A stretch of DNA of 64,000 nucleotides from Stomoxys calcitrans (taxonomy: Eukaryota > Arthropoda > Insecta > Diptera > Muscidae), in contig NC_081553.1 in the NCBI RefSeq assembly GCF_963082655.1, forward strand, positions 18,380,643 through 18,444,642, written 5' to 3'. Positions 45,679 to 57,093 of this stretch are shown here, piece after piece (within the stretch, counting starts at the first letter, position 1; the number at the start of each line of letters is the position of its first letter). The translations under genes and the position numbers were made by a program. The notes beneath the pieces were generated by a model. The model was not told the DNA's origin. It did not search any database and saw only the letters and a program-made list of their open reading frames with translations.

Positions 45679-47030
45679 TTTTTATACCCACCACCGAAGG
45701 ATGGGGGTATATTCATTTTGTCATTCCGTTTGCAACACATCGAAATATCCATTTCCGACCCTATAAAGTATATATATACTTGATCAGCGTAAAAATCTAA
45801 GACGATCTAGACATGTCCGTCCGTCTGTCTGTTAAAATCACGCTACAGTCTTTAAAAATAGAGATATTGAGCTGAAATTTTGCAAAGATTCTTTTTTTGT
45901 CCATAAGCAGGTTAAGTTCGAAGATGGTCCGATAGTAATATAGATCGATCCGCCGAATTAGGGTCTTAGGCCAATAAAAGTCACATTTATTATCCGATTT
46001 TGCTGAAATTTGGGACAGTGAGTTGTGTTAGGCCCTTCAACATCCTTCGTCAATTTGGCTCAGATCGGTCCAGATTTGGATATAGCTGCCATATAGACCG
46101 ATCCGTCGGTTTATGGTGTTAGGCCCATAAAACCCATATTTATTATCCGATTTTGCTGAAATTTGGGACAGTGAGTTGTGTTAGGCCCTTCGACTTCCTT
46201 CGTTAATTTGGCCCAGATCGGTTCAGATTTGGATATAGATGCCATATAGACCGATCCTCCGATTTGGGGTCTTAGGCCCACAAAAGCCACATTTATTATC
46301 CGATTTTGATGAAATTCGGGACAGTGAATTGTGTAAGGCTCGTCGGCATCCTCCGTCAATTTGGCTCAGATCGGTCCAGATTTGGATATAGCTGCCATAT
46401 CGACCGATCCTCCGATTTAGGGTCTTTGGCCAATAAAACCCATATTTATTATCCGATTTTGCTGAAATTTGGGATAATGAGTTGTGTTAGCCCCTTCGAC
46501 ATCTTTCTTTAATTTGGTTCAGATCGGTTCAGATTTGGATATAGCTGCCATATGGACCGATTTATTGATTTATGGTTTTGGGCCCATAAAATGCTCATTT
46601 ATTGTCCGATGTGGCCGAAATTTGGGACAGTGAGTTAGGTTAAGGGCCTTGACATACTTCTGCAATATCGCACAGATCGGTCCAGATTTGGATGTAGCTG
46701 CAATATAGACCGATATCTCGATTTAAAGTCTTGGCCCCATAAAAGGCGCATTTATAATCCGATTTCACTGAAGTTTGACACAGTGTCTTACATTAGGCTT
46801 TTCGACATCCGTGTCGTATAGTTCAGATCAGATCGGTTTATTTTTAGATTATGCTAGTATACTTATTAGTATTTGGTCCAAATCGGATCCTATTCTGATA
46901 TAACTGATATGGGACATAAGGTATGAAATTTTCACCGAATTTCGATGAAAGGTTGTTTACTTATATATACCCGAGGTGGTGGGTATCCAAAGTTGGGCCC
47001 GGCCGACTTTACGCCTTTTTACTTGTTTTT
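45679..47030 (+). mobile_element. Helentron/DINE-1-like element, subtype A, both ends present
   Basis: Left end TTTTTATACCCACCACC; TACCCACCACC (45685-45695) pairs with GGTGGTGGGTA (46975-46985) at the right. The conserved block includes CCGACCCTATAAAGTATAT and CGATCTAGACATGTCCGTC; the microsatellite is short. About six monomers follow with ATAGCTGCCATATAGACCGA. The right end has a GGGCCCGGCC hairpin region and CCTTTTTACTTGTTT. It sits immediately after the satellite. Confidence 0.7.
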
Positions 47031-49633
47031 TATTGCAACTGGTCACATGCCAATTGCTGTTTGGTCGATAATGGGTAAAAATCCAGTTGTCAGTAAAGGT
47101 GATAATATCCATGGCCAAATTTCTAGTCTTCAATGCTCCTATGACAAATATTCAATGTTCGTTTATGGTCGACATTGCCTTAATGTCACTAATATCACTT
47201 GGCTAGCAAGATTCTTTTCTCGTTTTCAGTGTTTATAACCAATAATAAAAACCCATATAATTATCGAATGACCAATTTGTTAAGGCCAAGTCATATAGAA
47301 TTTACATTCGTTTTTCTAATTAATTTCGTAATGAATTCTGATGTTTCACACTCGTTAAGAGTGAAACAAATAAATTCTGAATTAAAATGACTTTGAGACG
47401 ACGAACAATAATAAAAGTTACAAAAGGAGTCCAGTGCACACACAAACACACTCACATGCAATGACACACAAACGCATAACCACTTATCATACTAAATTTG
47501 TGTAAGGCCTAGTGTCATGTCTTGGACGTTTTCGCTCTTTGCAACGTAATGGACCCCCCCCCCACCCCATTAAAAGGCAGCACTTGTATTTGTTGTTGTC
47601 CTGCAATTTGGTTGGCATTGTTTTCACATTTCCTTTGATGCTGGGGGTGGTGGTGATGGGTATGTGGGAGGCCAATAAAGCTATGACTTGCGTGTCATGT
47701 GTGTTGTTGCAACAACAAGCATCATGTTCATGTTTTATGATCGTTTGAATGATGAAACTTTTGTTGCTCTTTGACAGACAAGCCACGTACAACCATATCT
47801 ACATGCCTATGAGTACAATATATTGTATATATACACCTAAAGACGGACAATGTAAATGTCCTGCTTTCGTTGGATGACTCTCGCTACATGCATGTATGTG
47901 TGTTTGTTTATATGTTTGTATGTGAGAGTCTAAAAATACACATGAATATGCGCCATAAATGCCTTGCAGCTTGACCCATTCTGATTTCTTCTTGAAATGA
48001 TTCCCTTTTTTTAGGACACTTGGTGATCTCTTTGTTATGTTGGGTCGTTTTGTTGGTACTTTGTCTTTCTAACTGTTGGCTGTATGGCTGCCAGGCAGTA
48101 AGAGCAGCCATGGCAGGACATGCAAGTCGGCGACAGCTTGATGGCAATGCTGATGCTGATGCTGTCGCCCACGTTAACATTTACACTTTCCGCCGTATTT
48201 AACATGAAAATAATCTTAGGATTATGGCTCCTAAAGGACTCCAAAAACACACATACATGTGTGCAAGCATTCACACACACACATAGACATTCATTCGTGC
48301 ATTGCAGAATACTAGCGGATTGGGAACACATCTACCAGATGTAAGCATGTGTGAGTTTGAAAGGACATGGGCTGAGTGACTGAGGGGGGTTAGAAGATGT
48401 ATATGAGACTCTTAGCCTGTTGTTGGTACATACGTGTGTACGTTTCGGTTTATTTTATTTGCTTGTGGTGGCATAGGGCAATATAACATGCCACAGAGGT
48501 CATAAAACCATATCAACACATTAACAACGAAAGTAAAATCCAACCAACGGCGAACGAACAAATGATTCCAGCAAGGCGGCTTGCTGGATGGCAGGATATA
48601 TGCTGCAACACATCTAAATATAAAAACGAAGATCCTTAGGATGATACAACACATTTTAGCCATAGTTGGTTTTTCTTGGTGCTTTGTTGGAGGGGAACAA
48701 GACGGAGTACGAATTGCTGCTGCTGCTGCTGCTGCTGTTGGTAGTTGTTACCTTGTGCCAGTTAACACGAGGCTGGAACACGCTGGGAATACAAAACTGG
48801 CAAACAAGTTGGATATACCAAAACTCCTTGCTACACATGGCATTAATGCTGCTATGCGACTGGGATGCACTTTAACTGAAATAGCTTTTGACTTAAGATG
48901 GGAACAATCCTGGACGGGGTATTGTGTGTGTGTGTGTGTGGGTTTTGTGGGTGTTTATGTTTGCATGCTGCTTCCCGTTTTTTTTTTGTTCTTATCCTTG
49001 TGTGTAGATAGAAGCCTGCTGATGGTCTCTTGCAAAAAAACAAAGCAACAAAATCTGAAATGGAAAAAAGCAAATGAGACCTCAGCAAACCAGGTTACAC
49101 ACCTACGAGAGCCATAACACAACACAAATAGCTGCAGTTACAACAAAATATATCCACACATATATGTATAAAAATTTATATACGCTTTGTGTCTGTCCAG
49201 GCGAGTGAAGAAGCGAGGGGGCGTTTAATAAGTTTTCGCTTATTAGGCCAATAATAAACTAAGATAATTTATGAAGTCTCAAGGAAGCAGAATTGAAAAA
49301 TTAGTCCTGCGAGGGTTATAAAGTTAAGGAAATGTAACTGATTTAAGAAAGTAGGTGTAAATTGTTAGTCATAAAAGTTAAGAGCAAATATTGAAGATTT
49401 TTGAAGGAAAGGGCAGTGCGACCTAACGACTTTAAGGGCTTGTACGATTTAAAAAGAAGTTAGCAGGGAGTAGGTAACGGATGCAAATCAATTTAAAACT
49501 CAACCATGGATTGCATTTAAAAAGTTTTTTTAATGAGTTTTCAAAATAGGAAGACTTCTTGGGATGACTGTCAGTAGTGATAATGAAACACCATGTTGAA
49601 AGATTTAGCCAAAACGGAAAAAATTGCGATATC
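47031..49633. other. Unique-looking non-coding block
   Basis: Contains CA-rich text at 47440-47470, G/C runs near 47550-47562, TGC triplets at 48714-48739 and (GT)n at 48924-48940. The longest frame (48581-49117, non-ATG start) crosses two microsatellites and has no domain. No dispersed repeat recognised. Confidence 0.5.
48714..48739. repeat. (TGC)n microsatellite
   Basis: Eight to nine TGC/GCT triplets, giving poly-Ala, poly-Leu or poly-Ser artefact frames. Confidence 0.8.
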
Positions 49634-49635
49634 TA

Positions 49636-49872
49636 TTGGGTTGCCCAAAAAGTAATTGCGGATTTTTTAAAAGAAATTAAATGCATTTTTAATAAAATTT
49701 AGAATGAACTTTAATCAAATATACTTTTTTTCACACCTTTTCCTAAAGCAAGCTAAAAGTAACAGCTGATAACTGACAGAAGAAAGAATGCAATTACAGA
49801 GTCACAAGCTGTAAAAAAATTTGTCAACGCCGACTATATGAAAAATCCGCAATTACTTTTTGGGCAACCCAG
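49636..49872. mobile_element. Mariner-type MITE, 237 bp, complete
   Basis: TA duplications at 49634-49635 and 49873-49874 flank inverted ends of about 30 bp beginning TTGGGTTGCCCAAAAAGTAA (right end lacks one matching base). The interior is 170 bp without coding capacity. The TA target and TIR length fit mariner-type MITEs; the parent transposon is not in the window. Sister copies: 51188-51417 and the window end. Confidence 0.85.
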
Positions 49873-49874
49873 TA

Positions 49875-50680
49875 GATGTTCAAGAATTCAAATTGGGACA
49901 TTGGTCGATATGTGAGCTACATATTGGAATATAACCGATTAGAATAATCCTTCTTAATTGTGAATCAAGTCATATCCGTCACTACGTCAGTAGAAACACA
50001 ATAGCAGCCGAACGAATAGAGATATCCGGTTGAAAATTTTCACTGAGATTTTTTAATATAGGTCGTTGGAGACTGCAAATGGGCCATGTCGGTTCAGAAT
50101 TGTATTGAAAATTTTGCCCATGAACATTCCACTTAGAAACAGGGGCAAACTTCTCATTCAAGTTTAGGCCCAATGATAAGGGGCCTCCTTTTTATAGCCG
50201 TATTCAAACGGCGTGCCGCAGTGCGACATCTCTTTGGAGAGAAGTTTTACATGGCATAGTACCTCACAAATGTTGCCAGCTAGGAGGGAAAAACCACCGC
50301 TGACAAATTTTTCTGATGGTCTCGCCAGGATTCGAACCCAGGCGTTCAGCGTCATAGGCGGACATGCTAACCTCTGCGCTACGGTGGCCTCCTTGTATTA
50401 TGCTCCTTATAAAATTGTCCTTCGACTTAACATGTTGGGCAGCAATTGTTATCCGATCAGGCTGAAATTTTTTTGTATGCAGTGTTACGTTACGACTTCC
50501 AGTAACCGTTGCAAGTACGATGCAAATCGGTCAATAACTTGCTATAGCTTCCAGATATACCGATTTTCCGATTAAGCATCTTAAGCTCCTAGAAACCGCA
50601 ATTGTTGTCCGATTTGGCCGATTTTGCACGTAGTGTTCCATTACGACTTCCAATAATCGTACCAAGTACGATCGAAAACT
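49875..50680 (+). mobile_element. Helentron/DINE-1-like element, highly eroded
   Basis: Monomer words CAAATGGGCCATGTCGGTTC, GGCTGAAATTTTTTTG, ATGCAAATCGGTCAATAACT and CTATAGCTTCCAGATATACC mark the family. No ends remain. Hit by a SINE at 50107 and by a LINE at 50680. Confidence 0.55.
50107..50392 (-). mobile_element. tRNA-derived SINE with 7-bp target duplication
   Basis: Full copy on the minus strand between duplicated TTGTATT (50100-50106 and 50393-50399), inserted in the eroded Helentron-like element. A box (about 50366-50383) and B box complement (50328-50340) are intact. The tail lacks about 20 bp around the CATTGATATGTG region. Confidence 0.85.
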
Positions 50681-51187
50681 TTTTTTCACGTAACCAACAC
50701 TCAGGGGATGTCCTCTTGTATGCAGTGCATTGCGTTGTATTGCGTAGAGAAGTTAAAGGTTCGAGGGGGGAAGAGGGAGTAGTGTTTATTGCTGTTAGTC
50801 TTAAATTTCTGAACGTCAATGTCGGTGAGAAAGACATTAGCTGGAAGTCGATTCCACATACGAATGGTTCGGGCGAAAAATGAATTTTCTCGGTAATGCA
50901 TGGCCCGGTCGACTGGTCAATCGATTACAAACGGGTGTGAGTTCCCGGCAAGTCTTGTATTCCTGGTGAACATCCTAAAGTCAGGGATAAGAAGACGAAT
51001 ATCTCTGGAACACAAGCCACGAAAATAACGATAGAGCCATACAACGCTACCCATATTCCCATGATGTTCAAGGGAAGCAATAGAATTGGATACCCTACGG
51101 TCCCCAATCAACACCATCGCTCTCCATTGAACCCGGTCAAGTAGCTTCAAAGATGATTTTGGAGCTCCTGCCCATATATGAGAGTTA

Positions 51188-51417
51188 TTGGGTTGCCCAA
51201 AAAGTAATTGCGGATTTTTTTAAAAGAAAGTAAATGCATTTTTAATAAAAATCAAAATAAACTTTAATCAAATATACTTTTTTTACACTTTTTTTCTAAA
51301 GCAAGCTAAAAGTAACAGCTGATAACTGACAGAAGAAAGAATGCAATTACAGAGTTACAAGCTGTGAAAAAATTTGTCTACGCCGACTATATGAAAAATC
51401 CGCAATTACTTTTTGGG
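51188..51417. mobile_element. Mariner-type MITE, right end deleted
   Basis: Sister of 49636-49872: TA at 51186-51187, then TTGGGTTGCCCAAAAAGTAA and the same interior. The right end stops at CAATTACTTTTTGGG and runs straight into LINE sequence ACTGATGTAGG, without the final CAACCCA, the second TA or a few LINE bases. It splits the LINE frame between IYTTYISPK and KLLDRVQ. Confidence 0.85.
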
Positions 51418-52967
51418 ACTGATGTAGGTAGTATAGATATTGAGAAGATCAGAAGAGGTGAAATATTTCTTGCACCGCTTTAGAAAGCCCAAACATATGA
51501 ATGCTTCTATCGACACTTCGAATACGTGTTTTGACCAACGGACATCACATTGTATCTTCATGCCCAGAACATCAAGAGCATCTGACTGCTCAATATCTAT
51601 ATCGTCGATAGATATCGACGATTGAAGTGGGTCAGTGAATCGCTTGTGAGACAAGAAACAGCACTACGTCTTCTGTGCGTTGGAGTCTACTCAGTTCATT
51701 CTACCTCACTCGGAAATGGCCAGCGACTCATCCATAATGCGCCTCCTGTCCACAATTTCTTGAGGACTGGGCCTATAGTCGAATGAATATGAATGACACA
51801 GACTACTGTCATCTGCAAATGAGTATACTGGATTCGAAATCTGACCCAATATTGAAAGGTCACAGCCTTGTGGCACACCTGTGGTCAATGTATACTCATC
51901 TGATGAGAACCCATCTACAACAACTCGTATAGTGCGATCTCTGAGAAAGTTCGATATAAATCGAACGAAGTTATTACCGACACGAAAAGCGACAAGCTTT
52001 GATAAAAGTGCACCGAGCCAGACCCTATTAAATGCCTTGGAGATATCCAGAGCCATGACCTTACTCTCACCAAACTGGTGGATAGAGCGACTCCATCGTT
52101 CCGACAAAAATGCCATAAGGTCTCCGTAGAGCGATTTCTGCGTAACCCATAGTGTCTGTCGCTAAGAAGGCCATTGAGATCTAAGAATCTGACAAGATGA
52201 GGGTTAACCATACTCTCCATAACCTTGGAGAGGGCGGAGCAAATTGGAATTGGCCGGTTATTTACAGGGTTGTTCGCCCCACCTTTCTTGGGGTTGGGCT
52301 GAACGTTCGCAACCTTCCAACGCGCTGGAAAAACACCCACACGGTAAGCAAGCTTGAAAAAGTTGCGTAGTGGATAAGCTATCATCGAAGAAAACTTACA
52401 AAGGACAAGTGTTGATATACCGTCCGGGCCCGGAGATTTATTAACGTCGGGATCCGCAAGGACCCTTTTAACTTCACGCGTTCGAAAGAATCTCTGAGGC
52501 ATCGAACTGGGTACCCTATCAATCACGGGGAGTGGTTGATTGCTAAACGGCATGGAAGAATTTCCTGCATACATTTCAGCCAGTAGATAAGCCTTATCAA
52601 CCGGGTCCGTGAATACGTGATCATCCTTAACAAGAGTTGGGATTACCGATGGGTTGCCCTTTACTCTTTTTACGAATGACCAAAAGCTCTTGCTTCCTCT
52701 CGGAGAAGCAATAACTTTGGCACGAAGATGCTGTTCGTAAAGAAACTTTTCTTGTCTAAGTACTCTGGCACACGAAGTTTTTGCCTTTTTGCGCAGCATT
52801 TCGGTATTGGCATTTTTGTTTAGACGCCATGTCCTAAATGCATTCTCTTTTTATCTGACAGCATCTCTGCATTCCCGGTTAAACCAAATTTTATCTTTTG
52901 ATTTAACCGATAAAATCTTAGTCGGAATTAAAATGCTGGAAAAATTCGTTGAGCTCAGCCCAACGTG

Positions 52968-53158
52968 CAGTTTCGGCACGGAAGAGGCGGCGCGAAGAGC
53001 AGAATACGAAAAGGACGCTGAAATGGTGCAGTGATTGGAATTACCCAGAGGCGCAAGGACATTAACTTCATACTTCTCAGGGTGCGAGTTTAAGAATAGG
53101 TAAAGATACCTATTCTTAACTTCGCACCCTTCGCGCCGCCTCTTCCGTGCCGAAACTG
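52968..53158. repeat. Inverted micro-duplication (hairpin) in the LINE
   Basis: Two nested inverted pairs. Outer: CAGTTTCGGCACG followed by GAAGAGGCGGCGCGAAG (52968-52997) against 53129-53158. Inner: GGGTGCGAGTTTAAGAATAG (53080-53099) against 53107-53129 with a 4-nt centre and one extra base. The inner and outer left arms are about 80 bp apart, while their complements are adjacent. Confidence 0.85.
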
Positions 53159-53340
53159 TTGGTGCCCTTCGACACATGAAATGTGTGTCGGTTCATTCTA
53201 TAGTTGCATCAGACCATTCTGCGCGGCGAATAGCTCGGCGTATTGACCCTCTGGAGTCGTATGTCCCAAATGGGAAAGCCAAGAGGAGTTATGGACATTG
53301 AAATCGCCAGCAACAACGATTTCACCGTCCGCTTAAGGAA

Positions 53341-54134
53341 AACTCCCTTTTCGAGTTTGGACTTGGACTCCACACAGGCTGGAACATTAAAGTTCGATCT
53401 GTGTAGTGTTCATTGCTGTCACGAGAAGCTTTGCTGCGAGCTACCGGGCGCGTCTACAGGTTGCGAATAGTGAAATGCCCCATATGGAGTAGCTGCAACG
53501 GCAATCGCGGACAATTATCGGTATCGAGCGGAGAGTCTCAGTTAGAGGTCGGGCGGCACCAGCTCTTGCACAAATACTGAGTGCCTATGATGTCCGATAT
53601 AACAAGGCCTTCAAATAACCAATGGCAACCCTGTTCCCGCGGCGATCGGTCCTTTGAACCGGAACGAGTTTGCTCACTTACAGGAGGTTGACGAGGATCG
53701 TTACCTCCACATAAAAATGCGGCTACAACAATAACAACAAGGACGATGAAGGCAATGACGAGAACACTTGTGGACCACTGCTGTCTATGTTCGCACAGCA
53801 CCTTGCAACATTTTCAGTGCGACTATACTCCCGTAGTGACGTAAAACCAGAGCAAGATCGGAAATGTATCCACTCCATGCTTCGGTTAGACCACACACCG
53901 ACACCGACTGAAGATGGAGGCGGTTCTGGAAAACCGAACAGAACCAGAGTCGGGATTCTTTTCAATCTCGGCACGGGCCAGAAGTGTGCGGCACTCCCAT
54001 GACGAAAAAGGACGAACACGTATACAGAGACGGCAGCCCTTGCGATTGAATGACTCCTTCGGTTCAATTCTATGCCATGGGATAGCAATATGGCTGTTGT
54101 TGTTATATGGCTTTGGCAATAAAATGAGCCTTAG
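53341..54134. other. Unassigned, less AT-rich segment
   Basis: More GC than the flanks, with several overlapping frames on both strands and no recognised domain. The stretch just right of the endonuclease motif may be the missing 5' part of the LINE. A TTGTTGTTATTGTTGTAGC-type tract (minus strand, about 53720-53735) suggests retroposon origin for part of it. Left unresolved. Confidence 0.4.
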
Positions 54135-54145
54135 TGATGGGCAAC

Positions 54146-55367
54146 TCTTCTTCTGCATCGTATTTCGCATTTTGATGAAGCAATAGGCCAGGACGTTCTT
54201 GTGCCGACCACATTAACTTCCTGCGCATAATAATTAAACAATCTGCCGAACTTAATACACATCTTTACCTTTTTTCATCGACTTCGAGCGTGCTTTTGAC
54301 CCAGGTTCGCGACGTTCAATGGGAAGCACGCTGTTGAATAAGGGCAACCCTGAAAAAATCGTAACACTAATAAGGGAGCTGTATAGGAATGCTGAAGTTT
54401 CAGTTCGTTTCAATGAAAAAGACAGCCGACCTTTCAGGATCAACAAAAGAGTGAAGCAGGGTTGCGTTCTATCTCTGACGATATTTTTAATATTATTAGA
54501 CTCCGTATAAGAACAACTAATGCTGAGGCACCCTATGGCATACAGTGGGGTATTAATGACTTTTTCGGAGACATCGACTACGCGAGTTATATATGCCTCT
54601 TTGCGAATCGCTTCGAGCACATAAAAGCGAAACTGGAATGATTGAATAAAAATGCTGCCAAAGTAGGCCTAAGGATAAACATAGCAAAGACCGAATTGAT
54701 GAGAATGGGAACATCAAATCTGACACCGCACACTATAAACGACCATATCATTAGAGACGTTGCGACTTCTCCTATCTTGGCAGCAAAACGGAATATCAGA
54801 GGCAGACATACGTATCAACAAGGCTAGAAGCGCCCTACTTAAACTCAACAAAAGTTGGAGTTGTAGTGACATCTCACCTTATACAAAAGTCAGGATCTTC
54901 AACTTGAAACTTGACACAAGCGAATACCCGTCAAGTCAAAGTTTTCACAAATCGCTGCCTACGGCAAATGCTTCGAATTTTCTGGCCAAACCGTATTTCA
55001 AATGAAGAATTACAAATAAGAACAAACACTTGCCCTGTCGATGTAGAAATGCGGAAGTAGAAATGGACTTGGATGGGTCATATCCTACGCCAACCGCTTG
55101 ATTATATAGCGAGAATTGTCCTAGACTGGTGCCCGCAAGTGTAGCGAGAGAGCGAACGCTCGAAAAACACATGGATCCGCTGTACGAAAAAAGAGTTGGA
55201 ATCAACCCATGTTTCGTAGAATCAAGCCAAGGCTTTGGCCAACGATAGAGCTCGATGGAGAGGGCTTGTTGATGCCCTATGTTCACACTGAACAGTTTAC
55301 TATTGGCCTTATTTTATTGTAATATATTTCATATACTCCAATTGTGAATAAAAAACATATATAAAAA
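54146..55367 (+). mobile_element. 5'-truncated non-LTR retrotransposon with 11-bp target duplications
   Basis: TGATGGGCAAC at 54135-54145 and 55368-55378 flank the insertion. RT frame from about 54184: RPGRSCADHINFLRIIIKQ, YLFFIDFERAFD, IVTLIRELYRNAEVSVRF, VKQGCVLSLTIFLILLDSV then a stop. Further on lie GINDFFGDIDYASYICLFAN (YADD mutated to YASY), AAKVGLRINIAKTELMRMG, TKVRIFNLKLD and CLRQMLRIFWPN (frame-shifted), EMDLDGSYPTPTA region, then a 3' UTR ending AAAACATATATAAAAA. Only the RT and C-terminal part remain and several stops and shifts make it dead. It resembles the LINE group with VKQGC(I/V)LSP motifs; the clade is not assigned. Confidence 0.85.
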
Positions 55368-55378
55368 TGATGGGCAAC

Positions 55379-56859
55379 ATCAATTTCCGTTTTAAGTAAT
55401 TTATTAATAATAATATGTTCTAGCTTGAATATTACAAAATCCAGCCTTGTCGCGCATCTTCGTACCAGGAGTAACCATCATGCAAAATTTCAAGTTTGTA
55501 AGTTCAGCCGTTTCGCTTAGGCGAATATCAGTCAATAACGTTACTCTTTGGTTTTTTGATAGTTGATTTCTTAGATTTTATTTTGATTTTAATTCTATTC
55601 TGTGAATAGAGATCTTATATCATTTTGCCACTGAAATGTTTGCTCCTACCTCGCTTAGACATCACCTATTCATATATGTCCTTATTTTATTTTTTTCATG
55701 CACTTCCATCCTATCCTATTTTGAGATTCATTCATATTTGCCGGCATAGTACTTCTTGCACAAAATTGGGAACAACATATGCCCAAGTGTGTGTGTGCAT
55801 GTGTATGTGTTTGTCGTTGTCAGCGTCCGTGTCCATGTGTTTTTATACTTTGACCCAGCTCTGTTAAAGATATGAGAGCAGTATATATCACCCCAAGCAT
55901 ATTCGGGAGGCTAAAAACGGGCTATGGAAATAACAATTTCAGTTTTAGCTCAGTTCATGTTGATTTTTTTTTCTCGGCTTTTTGTTTTTTGTTCTTAGCT
56001 CCAGCTCCATGCTGACTCATAAAAGGACATATTTTATGGGTGCCAACAAAACCAACACCTATGCAATCTACACCACTAATATGGAGAAAAAGAAAGAAAT
56101 AAACAAAAATAAGCTATGGGGCAGCACCAACCATCACAAATGGACAAAAAACATAGAACACGGCAACAAACATCCTTGGCATCAAACACTCACACACACA
56201 CAGACAGCTGCTACAGTACTTGGTCTCAATAGAGCAGGTACTGTAGCTGTAGCGCTGCCACAATCCTTACTAACAAACAAAATTGTATATGGCCCAACAT
56301 CTATTTGGGGAGATGATACGCAAGGCATACATACATGCTCCACAGCCAACATCCCACTTTAATAGCAAACCTCCCTTTTCACTCCCCTTGCCATCCTCAA
56401 CTTCTGCTCCTTCTCTATGGTTTTATAGGTAAATCTAACGATTTCAGGATAACATTGTAAATGTTTGTGCAACTCACTTGTCCTTCTGCCTTTGTTTGTG
56501 GCGGTTAAATAACAACAACAACAAAGATGTAGCCAGAAACAACACCCATAACAAAAAACAAAAAATTATACAAATTTGTTATGTGTTTTTTTCTTCTTTT
56601 TTTTGTTTGCTAGCGCTGAACTAAAAATGTTGGTTGTATGTTAACTTTTTGTTTCTTGTTTTATTTTTTCCCTGCTAGTCTAGATGAAGAAATAAAATGA
56701 AAATGTTGTACGTTTTTACATTAAATACAACAAATAACAACACGGGCGGGCTTCATGACTTTGCTGCTGCTGATGTTGGCTAAGGTGTATGGCAAACCTA
56801 AAAACACCATTTCCAAGGCCTTGTTTTGCAAAAGACAGTTCTTGAAGGGAGGGACAATA
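55379..56859. other. Unique-looking non-coding block
   Basis: Starts just after the LINE target site. AT-rich with (GT)n near 55786-55812, CAA triplets at 56509-56523 and a GCTGCTGCTGATG stretch at 56762-56774. The frame at 55982-56362 has no domain and low-complexity composition. Confidence 0.5.
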
Positions 56860-56861
56860 TA

Positions 56862-57093
56862 CAGGGTGGCTGATGAATATTGCTACAATGATGAATATTG
56901 CTACATTTTTTTTTCGGTGTATGGAATACATTTTTCTTTTATTCATGTTAAATTAAATTATTAAATTAATTATTAAATTATTATTAATTAAATTAATTAA
57001 TTAATTAATTAAATTAATTATTAAATTATTATTATTAAATAGAAAAAAAGTTATTACATTTTTTTTTGGTAGCGGCTTTCATCAGCCACCCTG
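56862..57093. mobile_element. MITE with CAGGGTGGCTGATGAA ends, 232 bp
   Basis: TA at 56860-56861 and 57094-57095. Inverted ends CAGGGTGGCTGATGAA plus a shared GCTAC motif. The interior is almost pure A/T with TTAATTAA-type runs. An 18-bp direct duplication, TGATGAATATTGCTACAA, sits at the left end. Non-coding. The right end abuts the 3' end of an inverted Helentron-like copy. Confidence 0.8.

Larger units (their letters stand above)
50680..53340 (-). mobile_element. Jockey-like non-LTR retrotransposon, defective
   Basis: Minus strand, 5' to 3'. The endonuclease region has GEIVVAGDFNVHNSSWL (about 53320) and PLGNSNHCTISASFSYSA. Next is KDKIWFNRECRDA. The reverse transcriptase has NKSPGPDGIS, NRPIPICSALSKVMES, LLSDRHYGLRRNRST, MALDISKAFNRVW, TTGVPQG and SFADDS. 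The thumb has DVRWSKHV and IYTTYISPK. The end is LLDRVQWRAMVLIGD then RTIRMWNRLPANVF, with a stop 21 bp before an A7 tail (T tract 50680-50686). Damage: a frame shift near 52100, loss of the segment between GVPQG and FADD, an inverted micro-duplication at 52968-53158 and a MITE at 51188. The 5' limit is unclear. Confidence 0.85.

Noticed and set aside
45681..45690. TATA-box promoter at TTTATACCCA
   Set aside because: It is the fixed terminus of a dispersed element found many times in the window, with no associated gene.
48581..49117. 178-codon open frame with poly-Ala and Cys/Val runs
   Set aside because: Non-ATG start; much of it is TGC and GT microsatellite and overlapping frames on the other strand are equally long.
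55982..56362. 126-codon frame
   Set aside because: Low-complexity composition, no domain and no conserved context visible.
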